A DNA stretch of 45,217 nt, from contig JABMQN010000269.1 in assembly GCA_013203045.1 (NCBI GenBank), positions 1-45,217 on the forward strand, in the 5' to 3' direction. How positions within the stretch are numbered: position 1 is the stretch's first letter; each line of letters starts with the position of its first letter. The DNA comes from Chloroflexota bacterium. Its GTDB lineage: Bacteria > Chloroflexota > Dehalococcoidia > SZUA-161 > SpSt-899. The notes under the pieces are model-generated. The model saw only the letters and a list, made by a program, of their open reading frames with translations, made no database searches and was not told the DNA's origin. A program made the translations under genes and the position numbers. This document shows positions 24,503 through 32,717 of the stretch, in pieces.

Positions 24503-24988
24503 TTATATTTTTAGCGGTTTGAAGTACTTAATATCCAGGATACTGGCCACGCGTTTCTTTTTAGTCTTGAATACAGCCTTAACCCTCATCCCGATCTCCA
24601 GTTGCTTGGGATCGACTTCTCCCAGCATGTGAACAAAGCCGGTATCAGCTCCGTCCAGTTTCACTATCCCGTAGATAACCGGAGTACCTTCCACTGGCTG
24701 GACAGGAGTGGGCTCGTAGGAAACGGCATAGGTAACTAAGGTTCCCTTATCGCTTACGTCAACCAATTCACTAAGCTCACCGAAGCAATATTTGCAGGTA
24801 GACCTTGGTGGAACATAGACCTGGTTACATTCGGGGCATTTTATACCTTTGATCTTTTTATTATCCCTCAGTTCAATGAGAAACTTACTCCCCACCACAC
24901 CGGCAGGATAAGTGTTTGGGATAGCTAATTGCCAAGGAAAGACGAATCGATCCGAATCTTCAAGTATTTCAACGGTTCTCTCAGTCAT
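24503..24988 (-). CDS. DUF35 (zinc ribbon plus OB-fold) acyl-CoA-associated protein, copy 2
   Basis: The 161-residue protein has a rubredoxin-like zinc ribbon with Cys51, Cys54, Cys65 and Cys68 (CPECNQVYVPPRSTC) followed by the OB-fold domain (GTLVTYAVSYEP, VYG-type strand, GMRVKAVF). DUF35 proteins bind thiolase-fold partners: BbsA with the thiolase BbsB in benzylsuccinate degradation, and the DUF35 domain of ChsH2 with aldolase Ltp2 in steroid degradation. It is 11 bases downstream of another DUF35 gene and immediately after two thiolase genes, so two thiolase/DUF35 complexes, or one mixed complex, are likely. Confidence 0.9.
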   Translation of the reverse strand: MTERTVEILEDSDRFVFPWQLAIPNTYPAGVVGSKFLIELRDNKKIKGIKCPECNQVYVPPRSTCKYCFGELSELVDVSDKGTLVTYAVSYEPTPVQPVEGTPVIYGIVKLDGADTGFVHMLGEVDPKQLEIGMRVKAVFKTKKKRVASILDIKYFKPLKI

Positions 24989-24999
24989 CGCTTTCCCTC

Positions 25000-25482
25000 C
25001 TATTCCTCAATGGTCCTGAAGTACAGGATGTCATGATCCAGGCCACCACCACGCCCCTCTTCCCTCCATACAGCCTGTACTCGCATTCCCGGCTTTAACT
25101 TGTCCTTATCTTTTTCTTCAAGTTTAGCCACCCAGTAGATCTCACAGTCATCAAGATCGATCGTAGCGAAGGGGTGCTCCTCCGTCATATATTTGCCAAC
25201 GTGTGGATCAAACATGGGGAAGTTCGTATAGGTGAACTGTACTACCGATCCTTTATCGCTCACCACTACCCAGTTGTCACCTGAAGGTTTCTTGCATCTT
25301 CCGCACACCTTGCTTGGAGGCCATACATGCTCATTGCAGTGTTGACACTTGACGGTCATCAACCTCTTGTTGTCCCTGCACTCCCGATATAGTCTGCTCA
25401 AGTATTCGCCAGCGGCCCAGCGATAGGGTCTGGGTTTCTTATAAGTTACTTGTATATATTCCTGAGCGGGTTCATTTGCCAT
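25000..25482 (-). CDS. DUF35 (zinc ribbon plus OB-fold) acyl-CoA-associated protein, copy 1
   Basis: The 160-residue protein has an N-terminal helix, zinc ligands Cys46, Cys49, Cys60 and Cys63 (CQHCNEHVWPPSKVCGRC) and an OB-fold ending in GMRVQAVW. It is a diverged relative of the next gene rather than a recent copy. It begins 13 bases after the thiolase-fold gene at 25496, with GAGGTGAG upstream, and most likely forms the scaffold subunit of that enzyme. Confidence 0.9.
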   Translation of the reverse strand: MANEPAQEYIQVTYKKPRPYRWAAGEYLSRLYRECRDNKRLMTVKCQHCNEHVWPPSKVCGRCKKPSGDNWVVVSDKGSVVQFTYTNFPMFDPHVGKYMTEEHPFATIDLDDCEIYWVAKLEEKDKDKLKPGMRVQAVWREEGRGGGLDHDILYFRTIEE

Positions 25483-25495
25483 TTTCTCTCACCTC

Positions 25496-26665
25496 TTACA
25501 CAGACTTCTTGAGAAGTATCATTGATGTCCAATTGGGACCACCCAGAGCAGTAGCAAAGGCTGTATTTACATCCTTGGTAACCTGGTGTTCGCCTGCTTC
25601 TCCACGAATTTGGAGGACACATTCAGCGATGCGGACTGTAGGGGTAGCTCCAATCGGATTGGTAGATAACACACCTCCTGATGGATTAACAGGCCATTCC
25701 CCTTCTATCTCGGTTATCCCCTTTTCAACCAGTTTCCAGCCTTCGTTCCTTGGGCAAAGGCCGAAAAGCTCGTAGATAAGCATTTCTTCCCAGTCAGAGG
25801 GTTCATAAACCTCCGCCATATCGATTTCCTTACGAGGATTGGTTATCCCATTCCGCTTGTAGAGTCTTTCGGCTGCTATTTCCTGGCTGTAGCGTTCTTT
25901 GCCGGTAAAGTCGCAGAAGGCCCCGGCGCGAAATATCTCCTGATGAACACAGATGGTATCCGCGATCCAAACAGGTTTGTTGGTTATCTTCTTTGTTTCT
26001 TCCTCATTTGCAATAATGATGGCACAGGCACCACAGGATTGAGGGCAGAAATCAAAGAGCCGCAGCGGATATTCAAGGGGCTCGGATGAAAGAATATCAT
26101 CGATACTTTTAAGACCAAGCTTCAGATGAGAGTAGGGGTTTCTACATGCGCCCTTGTCTGCCTTTAGCCGGACCATAGCAGCGTGCGCCTCCGTAGCTCC
26201 GGAGTGCTTGATATAGCTCAATGCCTGTTTGGCAAATTCATGGATAGCCCCTCTGGCCTGGCCCTTGCCCCATGCCGGGGTAGTGGCAGCAGTGATAGCG
26301 CCGGTGGAGTCACCTGAGTCCTGCTTCTCAAAGGCTGCGACCAGGACTTTATCGAAAATGCCTGCGGTAACACAATGGAAGGCTTCTTCGAGAATCGAGC
26401 AACCGGTAGTACCCCCCGAGGCGATTTTAAAACCTGGTTTCATGTAAGCGCCTGAGAAATCGACCATTGAGTGGTCGGGAAGGTAGATTCCTTCAAACGT
26501 TTCCATGTTGCCGACAAATACCGCGTCAATATCCTTCATATTCATCTGAGCATCGGCCAGGGCAGGCCTGACTGCTTCGTTGACCAATTCCATCTGGCTA
26601 ACGTCAGGCCGATGGCTTTTATGATAGGTCTGGCCTATACCCACAATAGCTACTCTATTGCCCAT
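25496..26665 (-). CDS. Thiolase-fold protein (SCP2-thiolase/lipid-transfer type), copy A
   Basis: The 389-residue protein has the start VAIVGIGQTYHKSHRPD and the thiolase fold, but its nucleophile region reads SGGTTGCSILEEA instead of a CASG-type motif. Cys89 lies about four residues later than the usual nucleophile by my alignment to the following helix. The C-terminal motif is NPSGGVLSTNPIGATP, where GHPxGATG is usual, and the final HG motif is missing. It may be a retro-aldolase like Ltp2, or a specialised thiolase, rather than an ordinary beta-ketothiolase. AGGAGG precedes the ATG. It is flanked by a second thiolase (14 bases) and DUF35 genes. Confidence 0.88.
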   Translation of the reverse strand: MGNRVAIVGIGQTYHKSHRPDVSQMELVNEAVRPALADAQMNMKDIDAVFVGNMETFEGIYLPDHSMVDFSGAYMKPGFKIASGGTTGCSILEEAFHCVTAGIFDKVLVAAFEKQDSGDSTGAITAATTPAWGKGQARGAIHEFAKQALSYIKHSGATEAHAAMVRLKADKGACRNPYSHLKLGLKSIDDILSSEPLEYPLRLFDFCPQSCGACAIIIANEEETKKITNKPVWIADTICVHQEIFRAGAFCDFTGKERYSQEIAAERLYKRNGITNPRKEIDMAEVYEPSDWEEMLIYELFGLCPRNEGWKLVEKGITEIEGEWPVNPSGGVLSTNPIGATPTVRIAECVLQIRGEAGEHQVTKDVNTAFATALGGPNWTSMILLKKSV

Positions 26666-26679
26666 TTTCCACCTCCTGA

Positions 26680-27843
26680 TTACTTATTACTTAAGGTCAT
26701 AACACACTGGTGTGCACCACAGGCCCCGGTAGTACCGTGAGCCAGCGCAACACTCGCTCCTGGAACCTGCCTTTCGCCTGCTTCACCACGAAGCTGCAGC
26801 ACCGATTCAGCCACCCTTGCCATTCCTGCTACAACATTCGGATTACCGGAGAGCATCCCGCCTGAAGTGTTCACCGGGAGCTTGCCCCCAATCTGAGTCA
26901 CTCCGGCATCGATGAGTCTGCCCGCTTCCCCACGCCCACAGAGACCCAGTCCCTCCATCCATAGCAGCTCTTGATAGGAATATTCATCGGCGATCTCAGC
27001 TATATCAATTTCCTTGGCAGGTAAGGTAATACCGGCCATTTTATAGGCCCTCCGGGCGGCGGTTACCAGGGCATCACACTCGGCCAAATCCCTATCTCCC
27101 AGGTAGTGCGTTTCATAGCAATTTGATACACCCGTTATCCAGATCGGTTTATTCGTGAGCTTCTTGGCTTTCTCCTCCCGTGCCAGAATCATAGCAATGG
27201 AACCGTCTGAAATGGGTTTAGTATCCAACTGATGAATGGGATCAACCAGCATCTTCGATTTGAGGACATCCTCAACCGTGATGTTCATAGGTTCCTGGGC
27301 AACAGGATTTTTCATACCGTTGCCACGGTTCTTTACAGCCACTTTGGCGAACTGTTCAGCGGTTACACCGTACTTATCCATGTATCGCCTGGCTTGCAAG
27401 GCAGCAGCAATGAAGAAGTCTAGGCCCAATGGCCTCATCATGACGGGATCAAAGGCAGCACTCTCGATGATGCTCCTGTCACCCATGGATTCCTTAGTGT
27501 GGGTAGAAACCAGAACCATATCGAAATGGCCCGATAGTATCTGGGCATACGCAGCAAAAAGGGCATTAAGCGAATCCTCAGCTATCTTGTCCTCAGTCGC
27601 ATGGTGTCCCCCAGTAAAACTCATAACGCCCATGCTTGAAATAGTCATCCCATCCCAGAAATCCTGGGAGCACGTCACAATGGACTCAATATCTCCGTCA
27701 CCATCGTCGTTGGTGAATCGGACTCCTGCTTCTTTCATGACCGGTTCTATCGTTTCCCATACCAACTCTCCCGCATTTACCTCATCTCTATTTGGTTGGT
27801 ATTTGGTCTGAGCTACCGCTACAATCCCCACGCGTTCAGCCAT
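26680..27843 (-). CDS. Thiolase-fold protein, copy B
   Basis: From the ATG at 27843 (AAGGAGGTGCAC upstream) this is a 387-residue protein; the frame is open to 27891 but that extension has no ribosome binding site. At the usual nucleophile position it has FTGGHHATEDKIAEDSLNA with no cysteine. The C-terminal part keeps NTSGGMLSGNP and an AHGTTGACGAH segment. The lost cysteine points to a non-thiolytic function, for example aldol cleavage, or to a structural role with copy A. It follows the MaoC genes closely, as expected for sequential hydration and cleavage. Confidence 0.88.
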   Translation of the reverse strand: MAERVGIVAVAQTKYQPNRDEVNAGELVWETIEPVMKEAGVRFTNDDGDGDIESIVTCSQDFWDGMTISSMGVMSFTGGHHATEDKIAEDSLNALFAAYAQILSGHFDMVLVSTHTKESMGDRSIIESAAFDPVMMRPLGLDFFIAAALQARRYMDKYGVTAEQFAKVAVKNRGNGMKNPVAQEPMNITVEDVLKSKMLVDPIHQLDTKPISDGSIAMILAREEKAKKLTNKPIWITGVSNCYETHYLGDRDLAECDALVTAARRAYKMAGITLPAKEIDIAEIADEYSYQELLWMEGLGLCGRGEAGRLIDAGVTQIGGKLPVNTSGGMLSGNPNVVAGMARVAESVLQLRGEAGERQVPGASVALAHGTTGACGAHQCVMTLSNK

Positions 27844-27904
27844 GTGCACCTCCTTTGTCACTCTTTTAAAATGAATCCAAAATAGACCCATTTTTCAGTT
27901 AATA

Positions 27905-28333
27905 TTATCGGGTGGGCAAAGCAAGAGTACCTGTTCCACCGCAATTGCGACCTCCCGGAACATTAAATTCGTAGGCTACATCCACCAGGTGCTGGTCAGC
28001 TTCGGTGTGTTTTTTGACTACCTTACCGGTCATTGTCATTGTGTCACCAGCGAAACACGATGTGCCAATTCGAAACGATATCTCTTTTAACTCTCCCTCA
28101 GGTCCTGTCCAGTCAGTTAAGTACCTGCCCGAGAGCCCACAGATAGTCGCGTTATTCATAAAGATGTCTTGCATACCGATACTTTTTGCAAAGTTACTAT
28201 CGTGATGCACGGGAGTAAAATCACTGCTAGCAATGGCGCCAGCTACTATTGTGGTACAGGTGATATCCATGGATACTGTGGGAAGCTCTTGTCCTTCCTC
28301 AATATCCTCCCAATAGACGGATTTCCAAGCCAT
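27905..28333 (-). CDS. MaoC-like enoyl-CoA hydratase, catalytically complete
   Basis: The 142-residue single hot-dog protein carries the R-hydratase catalytic pair Asp38 and His43 in SSDFTPVHHD, with the same five-residue spacing as in ChsH1, and the downstream GMQDIFMNN/GLSGRYL region. It would add water to a 2-enoyl-CoA. It is half the size of double hot-dog hydratases, so it needs a partner; the MaoC protein encoded 26 bases upstream lacks the His. GGGAGG precedes the ATG. Thiolase genes follow. Confidence 0.88.
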   Translation of the reverse strand: MAWKSVYWEDIEEGQELPTVSMDITCTTIVAGAIASSDFTPVHHDSNFAKSIGMQDIFMNNATICGLSGRYLTDWTGPEGELKEISFRIGTSCFAGDTMTMTGKVVKKHTEADQHLVDVAYEFNVPGGRNCGGTGTLALPTR

Positions 28334-28359
28334 ATCTACCTCCCTTTAATTCAAAAGGT

Positions 28360-28869
28360 TTATCCGATGCTGTATTTCAAAACGGTAAAACTTTGAGTGC
28401 CAACCGTTTCTCCTTTTTGATTGGTAAAGATGAAACTTGTGGTAACGAAGTAGCCTGCCCCCAAGCTCGTCTTTTTTTCTGGTGACATATCAGTAACCTT
28501 GTATGTGAAGGTTATCCGGTCTCCAACAAATAGCGGCTTATAGTATTTCTGAGATACATTAGTAACAAGTATCCCCAAATAGCCGGCTTTATCCAGTTTC
28601 TCCAAAAACTGTTCAAAATGATGCGGTGGATCTTCCTTCGGAGGCCACAATGGAGGCATCGTATATGTCAGCATCATTGTAGGTGGAGCGATAATATTCC
28701 CATACCTACTGGTCTTGGCATATTCTTCATTTGTATATAAAGGATTGCCATCTTGCATCGCTGCGCACCAATGCCTGATCATCGGTTTGCAGACTTCGTC
28801 AAGTGCCTCTCTCGGCTCTCCCTCCTGCCCAATCAGTGTTTTCAGATCTTCAACTAATTGTTGGCTCAT
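28360..28869 (-). CDS. MaoC-like (FAS1-dehydratase-type) protein lacking the catalytic His
   Basis: The 169-residue hot-dog protein has the usual start IGQEGEPREA and the substrate loop MQDGNPLYTNEEYA. The Asp (Asp40) is kept, but the position of the catalytic His is Tyr45. It is therefore probably the non-catalytic or acyl-binding partner of the MaoC at 27905, comparable to ChsH2 beside ChsH1. GGAGGTCATA precedes the ATG. The same leader and start survive as a relic at 30768-30850. Confidence 0.88.
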   Translation of the reverse strand: MSQQLVEDLKTLIGQEGEPREALDEVCKPMIRHWCAAMQDGNPLYTNEEYAKTSRYGNIIAPPTMMLTYTMPPLWPPKEDPPHHFEQFLEKLDKAGYLGILVTNVSQKYYKPLFVGDRITFTYKVTDMSPEKKTSLGAGYFVTTSFIFTNQKGETVGTQSFTVLKYSIG

Positions 28870-28958
28870 TATGACCTCCGAAAAATATCCCGAATTTTGT
28901 TTTCAATAATTTTCTACTACTCAAACAGTGAATACGACTCATCTTTCCCCTGCTCTTC

Positions 28959-30695
28959 CTATTGTGAAGGATCCGTTTTTGCACCACTCTGTATCCTTTG
29001 ATGGCAGAGTCTAATCTGCTCAACCAGGGAATCGGGCTCTTCTTTACCCGGCTCCTCCCATGGCTTGCCTAGGTTCATATCCTTGGCGATAATCTTGTAG
29101 CAGTTGTAGGCTTCGCTTGACCCGGATGTGGGCATACTCCAGCCGGCTCCGGTGGCATAGAGGTTCTTCACCGGTGTCCTGTGGTTCGCCAGGTCAGGAG
29201 TTGGCCTGTTCTCCCAGAACTGACACGGATCATGATCGATAACGTTCATGTTGCCGTTGGGATGCCTGTTCAGCGTCCTCAGAGCGTCGTATGGGGAGTT
29301 ATAGTCGCAGCCTATGATGTTATCCCATGTCATATTGGGAGCATGCTTCTGCCAGATGCTGATCAGGTCTTCAGCATACCTCTCCCTGACATCCATCCAT
29401 TCTCTCTCGGTAAACATGGTTGCCGGAGGGCCATACTGCTCAGTACTGGCAACATGATGCCCTTCCGGTGCGAAAGAGGGATCAACCTGGCTGTGGCACC
29501 AGACGACAGGGCCGTAGTCTTCAATGGGAGGCGGCCACTTGCCCATCCGTGACCACATACACTCCCGGGAGATATGCATGGGGTCAGCAGCCTCTGCCAG
29601 GCCGAGCCAGAAACACTCGTTGATATCCGGGTTGAATTCCGCCGCCGTGTACCTGGGCGCGTCACGGAGGGCGAAACTGTACCACATCAGGCAGCCGAAC
29701 GTATCAGTCAGGAGCTCCACGCGGCGCGCCTCAATCTTGCTGAAATACTCTCTACCGATCAAACCAAATACGAGCTGGCTCGGGCTCAATGTGCTCACCA
29801 CCAGTTTCCTGGCTTTGATCTCGGAGCCGTCGGCCAGACGAATGCCTTTGGCTTCGCCATTCTCGATGATGACCTTGTCCACACGAGAGTGAGTAAAGAA
29901 CTTGCAGCCCTCACGGACAAGTACCTGATGACAGGCGTGCGCTACCTGGTGGGTTCCCCCCTTGATGAAACTCAAATTGGGCAGATTGGCTGACGAGCCG
30001 ATCATCACGACTCCCTGCCCCGGGTAATTGATATCGATTGCTGAGGAGAGATTGAATCTGAGAGCACAATACTGCAACTCCGGGCTCTCCCAGAATTCAC
30101 GTGCCACACGCAAAGGGCTGGCTGCCATGATCAGGGAATCTACGTTGAACCCGGCTTCCAGGAACTCCGGATACAGTTCCGCAGCCCTCACCATCACGTT
30201 GGGATCGGTGAGGCGTTCCTCCGCGGGAAGGAACATCATGTCCATCTGAACTCTCTGCATGGCATCGCCTGTCCACAGCTTCCTCAGTTTGATCCATTTT
30301 TCGGCATCCGCTTCAGAGAACTTGGCGATTTCCTTCGCCGTACGTTCCTGGGTTGGGTCAACCTTGTCACTATAGATGGCCAGGCAGGTCTCATCTTCCA
30401 GGAAGACGGCGCCATCGCTGCAAAGGTGCTGGTCGTACTGGATTCCGAAGTCCCAGAGTTCCGGGAAATCACGCCACGTTGGGGCATGGTACCAGGGCAA
30501 CATCATCACCGCGTGAGGGTTGCCGCGAAAACCAGGTGCGGCTATCTCTTCGGTACACAGGCCGCCACCGATTTCGTGCCTCTGCTCAAAGATACCAACA
30601 CGCATACCGGCGTATCTGGTCAAGTACAGGGCCATGTAGAGCGCCTTGGCCCCTCCTCCAACTATTACGGCATCGAACGTTTCATCAGGCATCAT
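28959..30695 (-). CDS. FAD-dependent oxidoreductase, phytoene-desaturase-like, tandem copy 2
   Basis: The 578-residue flavoprotein has a Rossmann FAD motif DAVIVGGGAKALYMALYL from residue 8 and the acidic ribose-binding EQRHEIGGG, a central FIKGGTHQVAHACHQVLV segment and the C-terminal NHRTPVKNLYATGAGW segment that contacts FAD. It is closely similar over its whole length to the gene at 30850-32571, so the two arose by tandem duplication. The substrate is unknown. Likely roles are desaturation, isomerisation or ring dehydrogenation of a CoA-bound or hydrophobic intermediate. ATGATG start codons follow AAGGAC; either could be used. Confidence 0.88.
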   Translation of the reverse strand: MMPDETFDAVIVGGGAKALYMALYLTRYAGMRVGIFEQRHEIGGGLCTEEIAAPGFRGNPHAVMMLPWYHAPTWRDFPELWDFGIQYDQHLCSDGAVFLEDETCLAIYSDKVDPTQERTAKEIAKFSEADAEKWIKLRKLWTGDAMQRVQMDMMFLPAEERLTDPNVMVRAAELYPEFLEAGFNVDSLIMAASPLRVAREFWESPELQYCALRFNLSSAIDINYPGQGVVMIGSSANLPNLSFIKGGTHQVAHACHQVLVREGCKFFTHSRVDKVIIENGEAKGIRLADGSEIKARKLVVSTLSPSQLVFGLIGREYFSKIEARRVELLTDTFGCLMWYSFALRDAPRYTAAEFNPDINECFWLGLAEAADPMHISRECMWSRMGKWPPPIEDYGPVVWCHSQVDPSFAPEGHHVASTEQYGPPATMFTEREWMDVRERYAEDLISIWQKHAPNMTWDNIIGCDYNSPYDALRTLNRHPNGNMNVIDHDPCQFWENRPTPDLANHRTPVKNLYATGAGWSMPTSGSSEAYNCYKIIAKDMNLGKPWEEPGKEEPDSLVEQIRLCHQRIQSGAKTDPSQ

Positions 30696-30767
30696 TACGT
30701 CCTTTTAAAGACAGAGGGTATAAGTGCTCAATTGTGCAGTACCTCTCATGAGTTCAAGCTTGCCCAA

Positions 30768-30850
30768 GTACCGGTGACCGATTATCGGCTCGCACACATT
30801 TTCAAGCACCTCTTCAGTGACTCTGGCTCTCCATAGAATTCATGGCTCAT
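30768..30850 (-). pseudogene. Relic: start of a MaoC-like gene between the tandem FAD oxidoreductases
   Basis: The ATG overlaps the TAA of the upstream oxidoreductase (TAATG), and the bases GGTCATAATGAGCCA match those at the start of the intact MaoC gene at 28869. A 45-base core (30768-30812) aligns with 28765-28809 at 31 positions and reads EEVLENVCEPIIGHR against EALDEVCKPMIRHW. The frame shifts between start and core, and the rest of the gene is gone. The tandem unit was therefore oxidoreductase plus MaoC, with this MaoC copy lost. Confidence 0.6.
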
Positions 30851-32571
30851 TATGACCTTGGGAATGCTTCTCGCTGTTTATCAAAAACGATTCTCTGTTG
30901 CTCAACCAGGGAATACGGCTCCTCTTTGCCCTGCGCTTCCCACGGCTTATCCAACCCCAGGTCCGTAGCGATAATCTTGTAGCAGTTGTAGGACTCAGTA
31001 CAGCCGATATTTGACCCCACCCACCATGATCCTCCGGTACAATAAAGGTTCTTCACCGGAGCCCTGTGGTTTGCCAGCTCAGGTGTAGGCCTGCAGTCGA
31101 ACGACTGATACATCGGGCGATCATCTCCGGACATGGCCCCGTTGGGTTCCAGGTTCTTCATGTGATTGGCATCGTAGGGAGTCTGGGAGTCGATTCCTAT
31201 CACGTTGTTCCAGTTCATGTTGGGAGAGTGCCGCGACCAGTACTCGATAAGTTCCTCACCGAAGCGCTTCTTTATCTCAAGCCATTCCCGCTCCGTATGC
31301 TGGGTTGCAGGCGGTGCCACCTGTTCATTATTACAAATGTGTTTCCCCTTGGGTGCATAAGAAGGATCACGCAAACTATGGCACCACACCGTGGAGCAGA
31401 AATGCTCCATGGGAGGCCACATGCCCAGCTTCAGATAGTAGGTCTCCTTGACTATGTGCTCCGGATCGGCAGTTTCTGCAAGCCCAAGCCAGAAGGTTTC
31501 ATCGATATCGGGATTGAACGCCGCTGCATGATACCTCGGCGCCTCATGACAGGCGATGCTGTACCAGAAGAGGCAACCGAAAGTGGCTTCCGTTAGCTCC
31601 ACACGGCGTATAAACTTATCGCTGAGATGCTCTCTTCCAATAAGGTCAAATGCAAGCTGCCGTGGATTCAAGGTGCTCAATACCAGCTTGTTTGCCTTGA
31701 TTTGAGAGCCATCTGCCAGGCGGATGCCTTTGGCCTCTCCGTTTTCTATGATGACATTTTCTACATGAGCATGGGTAAAGAACTTGCATCCACCCTGTAC
31801 CAGTATCTGGTGGCACGCATGAGCTATCTGGTGCGTTCCCCCCCGGAAATAACCCAGGCCCGGCATTTGCATAGCCACGCCCATGGATTCGGCCCCAACT
31901 CCTGTCTGGTTGATATCAAATGCCCCGGAAAGGACAAGTCTCTCAATGCAATACTGCAGTTCTTTGCTGTCCCATTGTTCCTTTACAGCTCGCAAATGGC
32001 TGGCATTCAAGAGTAGCTGATCCGGTTCAAAACCAGCTTCACACAGCCCTGGATATAACTCCATTTGCCTCTCCAGATGCGCGGGATCCAGGCGAAATTC
32101 CGCCGGGTTGAACAGCCGATCTATCTGACAATTCTGTGCCGTATCACCCTGCCACAGGTTCCAGAGTTTGAGCCACCTATCAGCGTCCCTTTCTGAAAAT
32201 CGAGCAATCTCCTTCGCGGTACGCTCCTGTGTGGGATCATCTTTCGTACTATAGATAGCAAGGCAAGTTTCCTCTTTTATAAAGCTGCCACCATCGGCGA
32301 CGAGATACTGGTCGCGCTGTCCCCCGTATTCCCAGAATTCAGGGAAATCGCGATAAAGTGGCAGATGGTACCAGGGAAACGACATGGTAGCATGGGTATT
32401 ACCACGAAAGCCCGGGGCGCAGGCCTCCTCAGTGGCCATGCAGCCGCCAATCTCATGCCTTCTTTCAAATATGCCTACGCTCATACCACCGTACCTCATC
32501 AGATACATAGCAGTGTATAGAGCCGTAGTCCCCCCTCCCACTATTACCGCATCAAACGTTTCATCAGGCAT
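30850..32571 (-). CDS. FAD-dependent oxidoreductase, phytoene-desaturase-like, tandem copy 1
   Basis: This 573-residue protein has DAVIVGGGTTALYTAMYLMR as FAD-binding loop and the same landmarks as its neighbour (FRGGTHQIAHACHQILV; NHRAPVKNLYCTGGSW). AGGAGGTAATT precedes the ATG. It follows the orphan BCR/HAD pair by 146 bases. Position and conservation suggest that the flavoprotein and the BCR-like pair act on the same ring system, but no residue identifies the chemistry. It is the upstream, perhaps ancestral, member of the tandem pair. Confidence 0.88.
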   Translation of the reverse strand: MPDETFDAVIVGGGTTALYTAMYLMRYGGMSVGIFERRHEIGGCMATEEACAPGFRGNTHATMSFPWYHLPLYRDFPEFWEYGGQRDQYLVADGGSFIKEETCLAIYSTKDDPTQERTAKEIARFSERDADRWLKLWNLWQGDTAQNCQIDRLFNPAEFRLDPAHLERQMELYPGLCEAGFEPDQLLLNASHLRAVKEQWDSKELQYCIERLVLSGAFDINQTGVGAESMGVAMQMPGLGYFRGGTHQIAHACHQILVQGGCKFFTHAHVENVIIENGEAKGIRLADGSQIKANKLVLSTLNPRQLAFDLIGREHLSDKFIRRVELTEATFGCLFWYSIACHEAPRYHAAAFNPDIDETFWLGLAETADPEHIVKETYYLKLGMWPPMEHFCSTVWCHSLRDPSYAPKGKHICNNEQVAPPATQHTEREWLEIKKRFGEELIEYWSRHSPNMNWNNVIGIDSQTPYDANHMKNLEPNGAMSGDDRPMYQSFDCRPTPELANHRAPVKNLYCTGGSWWVGSNIGCTESYNCYKIIATDLGLDKPWEAQGKEEPYSLVEQQRIVFDKQREAFPRS

Positions 32572-32717
32572 AATTACCTCCTATATCAATGTTTCAGAAC
32601 TCTTAACTACTATTTAGATTGCCACCTACGCTGTTGCCTCTACAGCTTCTAGCGGCCAGCAGAATCGATCAGAGTCTTTCCTCGTTTCATAAGACATCGG
32701 GAAGGGCCCGATTTCGC

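Noticed and set aside
27236-27811. Long plus-strand ORFs opposite the thiolase and other minus-strand genes
   Set aside because: They are antisense frames of strongly supported coding sequences and show no protein-family motifs of their own.
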